Positions 1-7,020 of a stretch of DNA of 35,927 nucleotides are shown here, piece after piece (the stretch's first letter is position 1; every line of letters starts with the position of its first letter). Source of the DNA: Clostridia bacterium (lineage in GTDB: Bacteria > Bacillota_A > Clostridia > Christensenellales > Borkfalkiaceae); the NCBI GenBank assembly GCA_017462825.1, contig JAFTQI010000023.1:1-35927 (forward strand), written 5' to 3'. Under the pieces are notes generated by a model that had not been told where the DNA came from, did not search any database, and was given only the letters and a program-made list of their open reading frames with translations. The position numbers and the translations under genes were made by a program.

Positions 1-55
1 AAGTCAAGTATTTTTAGTAAGATTTTGCTAAAATGTAAAAGAGGAAAGTGTATAT

Positions 56-265
56 ATGTACGGAGAACAAATTAAAAATTGGAGAAAACAACATAATTTA
101 TCGCAGGACAAATTATCCAAAGCAACGGGAATACCGCAAAAGACAATTAGTTGGATTGAAAGCAATGAAGGGATAGAAAATATACAGCAATGCGTTATAC
201 TTGCTGATTTTTATGGAATATCTCTTGATGAATTAATCGGGCGCGAGTTTAAGAAGAACTGGTAA
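56..265 (+). CDS. Small XRE-family helix-turn-helix regulator
   Basis: A 69-residue protein that is essentially one Cro/C1-type helix-turn-helix. Residues 5-60 fit the five-helix XRE fold: IKNWRKQHNLSQDKLSKATG followed by the recognition helix around QKTISWIE, then the ADFYGISLDELIG ending typical of this family. It should bind DNA as a dimer, but its target cannot be read from the sequence. The ATG is preceded by GAGGAAAG at good spacing. The gene is richer in A+T than the housekeeping genes that follow, which suggests accessory origin. It converges on mnmG and ends at a strong terminator. Its upstream partner, if any, lies outside the window. Family assignment is firm; function is unknown. 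Confidence 0.85.
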   Translation: MYGEQIKNWRKQHNLSQDKLSKATGIPQKTISWIESNEGIENIQQCVILADFYGISLDELIGREFKKNW

Positions 266-275
266 TAATATAAAG

Positions 276-313
276 AAAAAAAGCCTTGCAAGTATGCTTG
301 CAAGGCTTTTTGT
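276..313 (+). terminator. Rho-independent terminator after the XRE gene
   Basis: A perfect hairpin with GCCTTGCAAG pairing to CTTGCAAGGC around a TATG loop, preceded by a run of A and followed by a run of T. It works in either orientation and separates the XRE gene from the convergent mnmG. Confidence 0.9.
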
Positions 314-331
314 ATATGTCTTAATTGTTCG

Positions 332-536
332 TATACACGCTTTGCGTGTATAGACCGCGTGGCGGTAGGGAGCAAGCGGAGCTTGCTTGTTGTGGGGTGT
401 GGTTTCGCCTGACGGCGACAACTGACGTTGAGTCTTTAAGGCTCTGCCTTAAAAATCCGCAAGAAACTGAGTTTCTTGACTTCCTATTGTGAGTGTGGGA
501 TTTCTTAAAATTAACACTGGGTTAAGGCTCAGCCTT
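332..536 (-). repeat. Cluster of short perfect hairpins downstream of mnmG (copy A)
   Basis: This stretch holds no gene and is packed with small perfect inverted repeats, most with three-base loops. They are: 332-352 (9-bp stem, loop TTT), 354-366 (ACCGC/GCGGT, loop GTG), 371-387 (AGCAAGC/GCTTGCT, loop GGA), 405-418 (TCGCC/GGCGA, loop TGAC), 435-453 (TTTAAGGC/GCCTTAAA, loop TCT), 460-478 (CAAGAAAC/GTTTCTTG, loop TGA) and 524-536 (AAGGC/GCCTT, loop TCA). The last covers the final codons of mnmG. A related array with the same module order lies beyond trmD at 15918-16026. I read the element in the mnmG direction, because both copies then follow a stop codon in the same orientation. The function is unknown. 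Confidence 0.75.
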
Positions 537-2405
537 GTGTGTGGAAAGCCAAACCATGAGCACGGAAACGTCCGCAGGGTTGACCCCCGAGATTCTGCCT
601 GCTTGACCTAAGTTAAAAGGGCGGATTCTATCGAGTTTTTCTCGCGCTTCTAAGCGTAAACCCGCAATCGAATGATAGTCAATGTCCGCAGGCAACGCCT
701 TTTCTTCCAAACGCTTCGCGCGCTCAATAATTTCTAAGCCTTGCTTTAAGTAGCCTTCGTATTTGACCGTAATTTCCGCTGTTTCAAGTACGTTTTTCGG
801 GTATTCGTAGAAAACGTTAAAACGTGCCATAATATCTTTGAGCGGAATGGAACGTTTGAGCAAGTCCGAATAGGAAACGCCGCCGTTCGGCGCGCCGTAG
901 CCGTACTCGGCTAAAAACGCCGTCGCGTCTTTTTTGGGTACCCGTGTCTGCAACGAAGCTAATAATTCTTCATATTTTGCTTTTCTTTCCAAGTATCGTG
1001 CGTACCGTTCTTCACTTACCAAACCGACCGCTTTGCCCTTTTCCGTTAAACGGAAATCGGCGTTGTCCTGCCGTAAGCAAATACGGTGCTCGGCGCGCGA
1101 CGTCATCATTCTGTACGGCTCGTCCGTGCCTTTCGTTACCAAATCGTCAATCAAAACGCCGATATACGCTTCGTCGCGGCGGAGGGTGAAAGGAGGAAGC
1201 CCGCGGAGCTTGAGCGAGGCGTTCAAGCCTGCCATAAGACCTTGCGCCGCCGCCTCTTCATAGCCCGAAGTGCCGTTGATTTGCCCTGCCGTGTAAATCC
1301 CTTCCACTTTCTTAAATTCCAGCGTAGGGAGTACGTCGAGGGTGTCGATACAGTCGTATTCGATTGCATAGCCGTAGCGCATTATGTCCGCGTTTTCAAG
1401 TCCCGCTACCGAGGCGTACATTTCTCGTTGTACGTCGTGGGGCATAGACGTGGACATGCCTTGTACGTACACTTCTAAAGTGCCCGCACCTTCTGGTTCT
1501 AAGAAAATTTGGTGGCGGTCCTTGTCCTTAAAACGAACGACTTTCGTTTCAATGGACGGACAGTATCTCGGCCCTGCCGAAAGAATTGTTCCGTCATACA
1601 AAGGGGAACGGTCGAGATTGTCGGTGATGATTTCGTGCGTTTTTAAGTTGGTGTAAGTCAAATAGCAGGGGAGTTTGTTTTCGGGCGGGGTATCGTGCAT
1701 GAACGAAAAAGGATAGATATCCGTATCCCCGTTTTGCACCTCGCACTTGGAATAGTCAATCGTCCGTCCGTCTACGCGCGCGGGCGTACCCGTTTTAAAA
1801 CGGCGCACGTTAAACCCGAGCTTTATAAGACTTTCCGTCAAATAGTTCGCAGGCGCAAACCCATTCGGGCCCGCTTTTTGTACCACGTGACCGGTAATTG
1901 TTTCGCCGTTTAAGTACACGCCCGTACAAAGAATGACCGCTTTACAAGTGATAATGCCGCCGTAGGTGGTTTTAACGCCTGTACATTTCCCTTTTTCAGT
2001 TAAAATTTCCGAAGCTTCCGCTTGGATAATACGCAAATTTTTCGTGTTTTCGAGTACGCGTTTCATTTCCGCGTGGTAAGCGTTTTTATCCGACTGCGCG
2101 CGCAAGGACTGCACCGCCGCCCCTTTACCGACGTTAAGCATACGGATTTGCAAGGCGGTCTTGTCCGCCACTATTCCCATTTCACCGCCGAGCGCGTCGA
2201 TTTCGCGGACCAAATGTCCTTTCGCCGTACCCCCGATAGAGGGGTTGCAAGGCAAAAAGGCGATACTGTCGAGATTGAGCGTCAAAAGGGCGGTATTGAT
2301 GCCTGTGCGCGCTAAAGCAAGCGCAGCTTCGCAACCTGCGTGCCCTGCGCCGACGACGACCGCTTCCGCGGCGTATTCTATAAACGTGTGCTTGGTTTCT
2401 ATCAT
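522..2405 (-). CDS. mnmG: tRNA uridine-5-carboxymethylaminomethyl modification enzyme MnmG (GidA)
   Basis: FAD-dependent enzyme that, with the GTPase MnmE, installs the (carboxymethyl)aminomethyl group on wobble uridine 34 of certain tRNAs. The N-terminal dinucleotide-binding motif GAGHAGCEAAL follows the start closely. The GGTAKGHLVREIDALGG stretch, the CPSIETKVVRF block and the C-terminal GLRLEAREKLDRIRPFNLGQAGRISG are hallmarks of the family. At 627 residues the length is normal. I chose the ATG at 2405 over an upstream in-frame TTG at 2450, because the TTG lies in the arm of a hairpin and adds a tail absent from the family. No good ribosome binding site precedes 2405. The gene follows dnaA in the same direction, probably in one transcript. 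The mnmE partner is not in the window. Confidence 0.96.
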   Translation of the reverse strand: MIETKHTFIEYAAEAVVVGAGHAGCEAALALARTGINTALLTLNLDSIAFLPCNPSIGGTAKGHLVREIDALGGEMGIVADKTALQIRMLNVGKGAAVQSLRAQSDKNAYHAEMKRVLENTKNLRIIQAEASEILTEKGKCTGVKTTYGGIITCKAVILCTGVYLNGETITGHVVQKAGPNGFAPANYLTESLIKLGFNVRRFKTGTPARVDGRTIDYSKCEVQNGDTDIYPFSFMHDTPPENKLPCYLTYTNLKTHEIITDNLDRSPLYDGTILSAGPRYCPSIETKVVRFKDKDRHQIFLEPEGAGTLEVYVQGMSTSMPHDVQREMYASVAGLENADIMRYGYAIEYDCIDTLDVLPTLEFKKVEGIYTAGQINGTSGYEEAAAQGLMAGLNASLKLRGLPPFTLRRDEAYIGVLIDDLVTKGTDEPYRMMTSRAEHRICLRQDNADFRLTEKGKAVGLVSEERYARYLERKAKYEELLASLQTRVPKKDATAFLAEYGYGAPNGGVSYSDLLKRSIPLKDIMARFNVFYEYPKNVLETAEITVKYEGYLKQGLEIIERAKRLEEKALPADIDYHSIAGLRLEAREKLDRIRPFNLGQAGRISGVNPADVSVLMVWLSTHKAEP

Positions 2406-2441
2406 AATTATACCGTTGCGGGGGTAACCGCGAATAAAGTG

Positions 2442-2465
2442 AATGGGCAAACTGTGTTGCCCATT
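2442..2465 (-). other. Hairpin between dnaA and mnmG
   Basis: AATGGGCAA pairs with TTGCCCATT across a six-base loop in the 66-bp gap between the dnaA stop and the mnmG start. There is no T-run on either side, so it is not a classical terminator. It could be a processing or mRNA-stabilising site that uncouples mnmG from dnaA expression. That role is inference. Confidence 0.6.
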
Positions 2466-2471
2466 GGAGTT

Positions 2472-3806
2472 TTACTTCTTTAATACAATGTTCTTAATAT
2501 CGTCAATTTCTTTGGCGATACGGTCGTTGAGTTTTGCAAGTTTTTCCATCTTGTCGCGTGCGTACATAATCGTCGTGTGGTCTCGGCCGCCGAGCATATT
2601 CCCGACGGAGACAAGGGGCATGGAAAGCATATCGCACATAAGGTACGCGCAAATTTGGCGCGCTTTAACTAGCTCGGCTTTCTTGCCTTTCCCGATTAAA
2701 TCGTCTTTTCTTTGCTTAAAATAGGAACAAACCGCCGAAAGGATTTTTTCGGGCGTTACGGCTTCTTGCGCCTCTTCTTCGTTGACCGATTCGTTGAGCG
2801 CTTTTCTTGCAAGCTCCAAAGTAATCGGTTCTTCGTGAAGCTTGCTCGCGAAAATGACTTTCGTGAGTCTGCCTTCGAGCATTCTTACGTCGTGACCGGA
2901 GTCGCGCGCCAAGAATTCTAATACTTCGTCGGAAACGGGGCATTTTCTATCGAGTGCTTTGCGTTTCAAAATCGCGATTTTAGTTTCGGTGTCGGGCGGT
3001 TGGATATCGACAATCATACCCCCCTCGAAACGGGTGCGGAGACGTTCTTCGAGCGTTGCGATTTCCTTTGGCGGACGGTCGGACGTCAAGACGATTTGCT
3101 TATTTTGAGCCGAAAGCTCGTTGAAGGTATGGAAAAATTCTTCTTGAAGCTGCGTTCTACCTTTCAAGAACTGAATGTCATCGATCATTAAAACGTCTAC
3201 GTTACGATAATGATAACGGAATTTTGCGCCGTTCTTTTGCGCAATCGAATCGATAAGGTCGTTCAAGAAATTCTCGCTCGTCGTATAGAGTACCTTTTTA
3301 TCGGGATGATTTTGGGAGATGTAGTTCGCAATCGCGTGCATAAGGTGGGTTTTGCCCAAACCCGACTCCCCATAGATGAACAAGGGGTTGAATGTTTGAC
3401 CGGGGTTTTCCGCGACCGCTTTTGCCGCAGCATAAACAAACTTACTGCCCGAGCCTGCAACGAACGAGTCAAAAGTGAAGGATTTATTGATAGGGGAAAT
3501 GCGGAAGGACTCCGCCGCGTCTTCTTCAAAATCGGGCGTGAAAACGTCGCTCCCGTCTACAACCAAACGGAAGTCGGAAAGGCCGATGTCGCATTTGACG
3601 ATAGCGTCCTTGAGTTTATCGGAAAACTTTTTCATAATGCTGTTCGCATTGATATCGGACGAGCATTTCAAGACGATTTTCCGACCCATCAAATCAACGG
3701 GCTCAAGATCCTTGATCAAGTGATTAAAGGACACGGGATTGATAATTTTTTCCGCGCGTTCGCTAATTTGCTTCCACAAGAATTGAAGCTGGGCGTTTTC
3801 AGCCAT
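2472..3806 (-). CDS. dnaA: Chromosomal replication initiator protein DnaA
   Basis: AAA+ ATPase that binds DnaA boxes at oriC and opens the duplex. Domain I spans about residues 1-80, with a short linker after it. Walker A is GESGLGKT at 146-153 and Walker B is MIDDI near 207-211, followed by the arginine-bearing LEERLRTRFEGG block. The C-terminal DNA-binding signature GGRDHTTIMYA is intact. At 444 residues it is of ordinary length. The ATG is preceded by AAAGGGGG at 7-8 nt. The gene diverges from recF, and the two promoters overlap in a 121-bp gap. mnmG follows it instead of the usual dnaN, an uncommon arrangement. Identity is certain. Confidence 0.98.
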   Translation of the reverse strand: MAENAQLQFLWKQISERAEKIINPVSFNHLIKDLEPVDLMGRKIVLKCSSDINANSIMKKFSDKLKDAIVKCDIGLSDFRLVVDGSDVFTPDFEEDAAESFRISPINKSFTFDSFVAGSGSKFVYAAAKAVAENPGQTFNPLFIYGESGLGKTHLMHAIANYISQNHPDKKVLYTTSENFLNDLIDSIAQKNGAKFRYHYRNVDVLMIDDIQFLKGRTQLQEEFFHTFNELSAQNKQIVLTSDRPPKEIATLEERLRTRFEGGMIVDIQPPDTETKIAILKRKALDRKCPVSDEVLEFLARDSGHDVRMLEGRLTKVIFASKLHEEPITLELARKALNESVNEEEAQEAVTPEKILSAVCSYFKQRKDDLIGKGKKAELVKARQICAYLMCDMLSMPLVSVGNMLGGRDHTTIMYARDKMEKLAKLNDRIAKEIDDIKNIVLKK

Positions 3807-3927
3807 AAATTTACCCCCTTTAGGAAATTAATTTTCCTAACTACTTGTCTTTTGGTGAATTATTTGATATAATTATAATACAAAATTCAAGGAAAAGAAA
3901 GCAATTTCGGCGGGTTTTTTAAGGATT
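3807..3927. promoter_or_regulatory. Divergent dnaA/recF promoter region
   Basis: This AT-rich gap holds a good rightward promoter, TTGTCT (3845-3850), a 17-bp spacer and TATAAT (3868-3873), serving recF. On the minus strand a weaker TTGCTT, 18 bp, TATTAT (about 3904 down to 3875) may serve dnaA. The two -10 regions overlap, so the genes probably compete for polymerase. No copy of the DnaA box TTATCCACA, in either orientation, is present. Confidence 0.6.
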
Positions 3928-5016
3928 ATGCAAATAAAAAAATTATTCCTTCAAAATTTTAGAAATTACGAAAACGAAGTTTTCGAATTTTCCGACGGGC
4001 TGAACGTCCTGTTTGGAAAGAATGCGCAGGGGAAAACCAACTGTGCCGAAGCCGTTTTCTATTTATGCACGGGTGCTTCGCTCCGTATCCGCCATGACAA
4101 ACAGCTTATCCGTATCGGCGCGGACCACGCCAAAATCACCGCTGAAGCGGTGAATCGGTACGGGAAAGTCATCATTGAAGCTTTGATTTTTGAAAATAAA
4201 CGCGAAATTCGTGTGAATGGCAGTAAAATTGCCAAAAATGCGGATTTAATGGGACATATCAACAGCGTATTTTTCTCGCCAGGGGAATTGCGGCTTATCC
4301 AAGACGGACCCGACGAGAGAAGACGGTTTATGAATATTTCCATTTCACAGACCTCGCCCGCGTATTATACCGCGCTTTTGCGCTATAATAAAATACTCGA
4401 TCAACGAAACACGTTATTGAAAAATCACGATTCGGCTTTGATTTTGGACACCTTGCCCGTATGGGACGAGCAGCTTTGTAAGTATGCGGCGGTGATTGTG
4501 AAAAAGCGCGCGGAGTTCTTGGAAAAACTCGCGCCGTACGCAAAAGAATACCACGCGTTTTTAACGGACGGCGGGGAAGAACTGGTTATAAAACCGGACA
4601 AAAAATACGAGGGAGAGGAAACGGAAATCGCAAAAACCTTGCTTCGGCGGTTGGAAAATAACTACGAAAAGGATTTGCGGTTGGGCTTTACGACGGTCGG
4701 ACCGCACCGCGACGATTTGGACGTAACGATCGGCGGAATTGACGCGAAAGCGTATGCTTCGCAGGGGCAGACTCGGACGGCGGCGCTTGCGCTGAAACTT
4801 GCGGAAGTGCAAATTTTTAAGAGTCTTTCGGGGGAATACCCGATTTTGGTTTTGGACGACGTTATGAGCGAGCTGGACTTGAAGAGAAGAAAGAAGCTCG
4901 TGCAGTGTATTGCGGAGTTACAAACGATTTTGACTTGTACGCATGCGGAAAGGGTGCTTTATGGGGCGGAGTGTAAGAAAATCCGCATTGAAAACGGCAA
5001 AGCTAAACAAAGCTGA
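3928..5016 (+). CDS. recF: DNA replication and repair protein RecF
   Basis: SMC-like ATPase that helps load RecA at single-strand gaps together with RecO and RecR. The N-terminus MQIKKLFLQNFRNYE leads into Walker A GKNAQGKT at residues 30-37. The ABC signature lies near ASQGQTRTAALALKLAE and Walker B is ILVLDDVMSELD, close to the C-terminus. The length of 362 residues is typical. The ATG follows AAGGAT. In most Bacillota recF sits downstream of dnaA-dnaN in one operon; here it is divergent from dnaA and dnaN is absent from the window. A hairpin follows its stop codon directly. Identity is secure. Confidence 0.97.
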   Translation: MQIKKLFLQNFRNYENEVFEFSDGLNVLFGKNAQGKTNCAEAVFYLCTGASLRIRHDKQLIRIGADHAKITAEAVNRYGKVIIEALIFENKREIRVNGSKIAKNADLMGHINSVFFSPGELRLIQDGPDERRRFMNISISQTSPAYYTALLRYNKILDQRNTLLKNHDSALILDTLPVWDEQLCKYAAVIVKKRAEFLEKLAPYAKEYHAFLTDGGEELVIKPDKKYEGEETEIAKTLLRRLENNYEKDLRLGFTTVGPHRDDLDVTIGGIDAKAYASQGQTRTAALALKLAEVQIFKSLSGEYPILVLDDVMSELDLKRRKKLVQCIAELQTILTCTHAERVLYGAECKKIRIENGKAKQS

Positions 5017-5017
5017 G

Positions 5018-5078
5018 CAAGGCTGAGCCTTGACGCAGACTTAGTATTTTTCTTACGTTTTTAAGAAAGATTTGCGTC
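5018..5078 (+). repeat. Hairpins directly after recF
   Basis: CAAGGC-TGA-GCCTTG (5018-5032) starts two bases after the recF stop and has the same triloop and much the same stem as the hairpin at the mnmG end. It is followed by a nested structure in which GACGCA (5032-5037) pairs with TGCGTC (5073-5078), enclosing TTTCTTA/TAAGAAA (5049-5068). There is no clear T-run, so it is not a standard terminator. It may still act as an mRNA 3' end. Confidence 0.6.
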
Positions 5079-5145
5079 TACTGTGGGCGCGCGTACTAAA
5101 CGAGATTTTTTAAACCTTGCAGACTTTAATATCTTTCGTGCGTTA

Positions 5146-5173
5146 TTTGATAAAGATTCGTGGTTATTATAAA
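5146..5173 (+). promoter_or_regulatory. Possible promoter of the PHP-domain gene
   Basis: TTTGAT and TATAAA are separated by 16 bp, just upstream of the gene starting at 5193. The -35 is weak and the leader would be short, so this is tentative. Confidence 0.35.
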
Positions 5174-5192
5174 TCATTTGAAAGGGGTTTCT

Positions 5193-6017
5193 ATGCTTGC
5201 TGATTTGCATATTCACAGCGTATATTCGGACGGGAGTTATTCACCCGATGAAATTTGCCGCCGAGCCGCTTCTCGCGGGCTCGGTTTCATTTCTATTACC
5301 GATCACGATACGCTCGCAGGCGTGGAAGCAAAGCGCGCTTGCGCGGAAAAACACGGTCTTTCCTACCTTTCGGGCTGGGAAGTTTCAGCGTATGAAGGGC
5401 GAGTCAAAGTGCACGTGCTCGGCTATGGCTGTAAAACGCAGGGCGCGTACGAAGCGTTTGTGAAAGAACGGGCGGAAGCTGCTTTTTTGCGCGCAAAAGA
5501 CAGCGTGGACAAGTTCCAAAAAATCGGCGTGCCTGTTACGTTAGAAGAAGTCCTTGCTAAGAGGTCTAGCCCCGATTTGCCCGTGCATACTATGCATATT
5601 GCCCGCGCCGCGAATCGGTATTTGGGTATCTTTCCAGGGGAAGTGTACGAGCGGTATCTCGCGCCGGGGAAACCTGCAAATTCTAACATCGGCAGACCTA
5701 CGCCCTATCAGGCAATCGATTGTATTCACGCGGCGGGCGGAATCGCGGTGATTGCCCATCCAGGGAGAATTTCGCTCGATTTTGACGAGAGAGAACGCTT
5801 GCTTGTCGGACTGTTTGAGTACGGTGCGGACGGTATAGAATCCGTTTATACGACGCATACTGAAAAGGAAACGGAATATTTCCGCGCGCTTGCTCAAAAA
5901 TACAAGCTTTTGGAAACGGGCGGTTCGGACACCCACTACGAAGACGGCGTGCGCGCAATCGGCTTGCCGCAGTTTGCACCGTCAAAAGAACTCCTCGAAA
6001 AAGTGCGAATTTTCTAA
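5193..6017 (+). CDS. PHP-domain metal-dependent phosphoesterase (TrpH/YciV-like)
   Basis: A 274-residue polymerase-and-histidinol-phosphatase domain protein. The metal ligands are visible: HIH at residues 6-8 in DLHIHS, the ITDHDT motif near residue 50, IAHPGR in the second half and a C-terminal SDTH. This order and length match the TrpH/YciV/RNase AM group, which hydrolyses 3',5'-nucleotide bisphosphates and trims RNA 5' ends. The exact substrate here is inference from the family. I chose the ATG at 5193 because it has GAAAGGGG upstream and puts DLHIHS at the N-terminus as in relatives; an in-frame ATG at 5160 lacks a binding site. The gene stands between recF and a VanW gene with no obvious functional link. 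Confidence 0.88.
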   Translation: MLADLHIHSVYSDGSYSPDEICRRAASRGLGFISITDHDTLAGVEAKRACAEKHGLSYLSGWEVSAYEGRVKVHVLGYGCKTQGAYEAFVKERAEAAFLRAKDSVDKFQKIGVPVTLEEVLAKRSSPDLPVHTMHIARAANRYLGIFPGEVYERYLAPGKPANSNIGRPTPYQAIDCIHAAGGIAVIAHPGRISLDFDERERLLVGLFEYGADGIESVYTTHTEKETEYFRALAQKYKLLETGGSDTHYEDGVRAIGLPQFAPSKELLEKVRIF

Positions 6018-6090
6018 AAAGAACAAACCATGTCCGCGTTGAAAAGTATTTCAATCGCGAAATACATAGAGAGAAAGGACGGGGAAAACG

Positions 6091-6933
6091 GTGAAAAAAG
6101 CAATACGGATAGCTTGGACGCTCCTTTTTGTGAGCGTCCTTTTTCTTTGCGGCGGAACGTTGCCGTTCAAGAGAAAAGCGCAAGCGGAAGCGGACAATCC
6201 TTACGGTTGGGAATTGATTTCGGCATACACGACCTATTTTAACGAAAAGGAAGTAGGGAGAAGCGAGAATATCGCGATTGCCGCATCGCTTATAGACGGC
6301 GTGACCGTGCAAGCTTACGGCGAGTTTTCGTTTAACGGCGTAGTGGGCAAGCGTACGGAAGAAGCGGGTTTTCAGCAAGCGAAAATCATTGTAAACGGCG
6401 AGTACGTACAAGGGGTGGGCGGCGGCGTTTGTCAAGTGAGCACCACCCTTTATAATGCCGCCCTTAAAGCAGGGCAAGAGATTTTGGAATACCATCCGCA
6501 CTCCTTGCGTGTAGGGTACATTCCGCCGTCGCGTGACGCAATGGTGTCGTCTTCGAGTGATTTGCGGTTTTGGAATAAGCGAAATCATGCGATTTATCTT
6601 TCCGCGAAAACGTTTGGCGGGGGGATTAAAGTTTGTTTTTACGGCAAAAAGGACGGGTACAGGTACGAGATTACTGCGAATTTGCTCGAAGAATTGCCGC
6701 CGCCTGCGCCGATTGTGAAAATGGGGGAGAAAGAGGGAATTCTACGCCAAGAAAAAAGCGGTGCGAAAAGCGAGGCGTATTTGGAACGGTATTTTGGGGA
6801 GCGACTCGTGGAGAGAAAACGTATCAGAGCGGACGAATATCGGCCGATTCAAGGCATAATCGTCAAAAAAAATGCCGATACGACAAATAAAATGCTTTCC
6901 AACGCTTGTCTTTTGCGGGAAAAAATGTTATAA
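6091..6933 (+). CDS. VanW family protein with signal peptide
   Basis: A 280-residue exported protein. Residues 1-33 form a signal peptide: MKKAIR, a hydrophobic stretch to about residue 23, then AQA as a probable cleavage site. The VanW core covers about residues 40-175, with the family hallmarks FSFNGVVGKRT, GGGVCQVSTTLYNAAL and the RFWNKRNHAIYL region. VanW is found in some vancomycin-resistance clusters but is mostly a chromosomal cell-surface protein of unknown biochemical role in Clostridia. The start is GTG with GGACGGGG upstream. No G5 or peptidoglycan-binding domain is visible, and no van resistance genes are nearby. The asnS promoter runs across its stop codon. Confidence 0.88.
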   Translation: MKKAIRIAWTLLFVSVLFLCGGTLPFKRKAQAEADNPYGWELISAYTTYFNEKEVGRSENIAIAASLIDGVTVQAYGEFSFNGVVGKRTEEAGFQQAKIIVNGEYVQGVGGGVCQVSTTLYNAALKAGQEILEYHPHSLRVGYIPPSRDAMVSSSSDLRFWNKRNHAIYLSAKTFGGGIKVCFYGKKDGYRYEITANLLEELPPPAPIVKMGEKEGILRQEKSGAKSEAYLERYFGERLVERKRIRADEYRPIQGIIVKKNADTTNKMLSNACLLREKML

Positions 6934-6934
6934 T
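6906..6934 (+). promoter_or_regulatory. Promoter of asnS
   Basis: TTGTCT (6906-6911), a 17-bp spacer and TATAAT (6929-6934). The -35 and spacer lie inside the end of the VanW gene and the -10 overlaps its stop codon. Transcription should start near 6941. Confidence 0.75.
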
Positions 6935-6935
6935 A

Positions 6936-7000
6936 CAATGGTATACCAAAGGTATAACCATTGAGGAAAAGAGTCGAAAGACAAAAATAGCGCTTTTCCT
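6936..7000 (+). promoter_or_regulatory. Inverted repeat at the asnS start site and leader hairpin
   Basis: CAATGG-TATACC pairs with GGTATA-(A)-CCATTG around AAA at 6936-6963, straddling the predicted transcription start. It could be an operator in DNA or, in part, an RNA hairpin. A second stem, GGAAAAG (6965-6971) with CTTTTCC (6993-6999), encloses a small GTC-GAAA-GAC tetraloop hairpin. The leader of about 80 nt is too short for a T-box and lacks the T-box sequence. Confidence 0.5.
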
Positions 7001-7020
7001 TGGAGAGAACGAGGCGTACG

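Noticed and set aside
233..421. A 62-codon minus-strand frame near mnmG
   Set aside because: It reads through a terminator and the hairpin array, with no domain and no ribosome binding site.
332..478. A CRISPR array
   Set aside because: The units are unequal palindromes of 13-21 bp without a constant repeat or spacers of even length, and no cas gene is present.
3807..3927. oriC in the dnaA-recF gap
   Set aside because: No TTATNCACA-like box in either orientation and only 121 bp; the AT-rich part is explained by two promoters.
5698..6588. A 296-codon minus-strand frame across the PHP and VanW genes
   Set aside because: It spans two clear plus-strand genes and has a low-complexity Arg/Phe-rich translation and no domain.
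6091..6933. Part of a vancomycin-resistance cluster
   Set aside because: VanW alone is a common chromosomal surface protein; there is no vanA/B ligase, vanH or vanX, and the two-component pair at 21-23 kb is far away and generic.
6941..7020. A T-box leader for asnS
   Set aside because: The leader is about 80 nt, without the T-box sequence, a specifier stem or a terminator/antiterminator pair.
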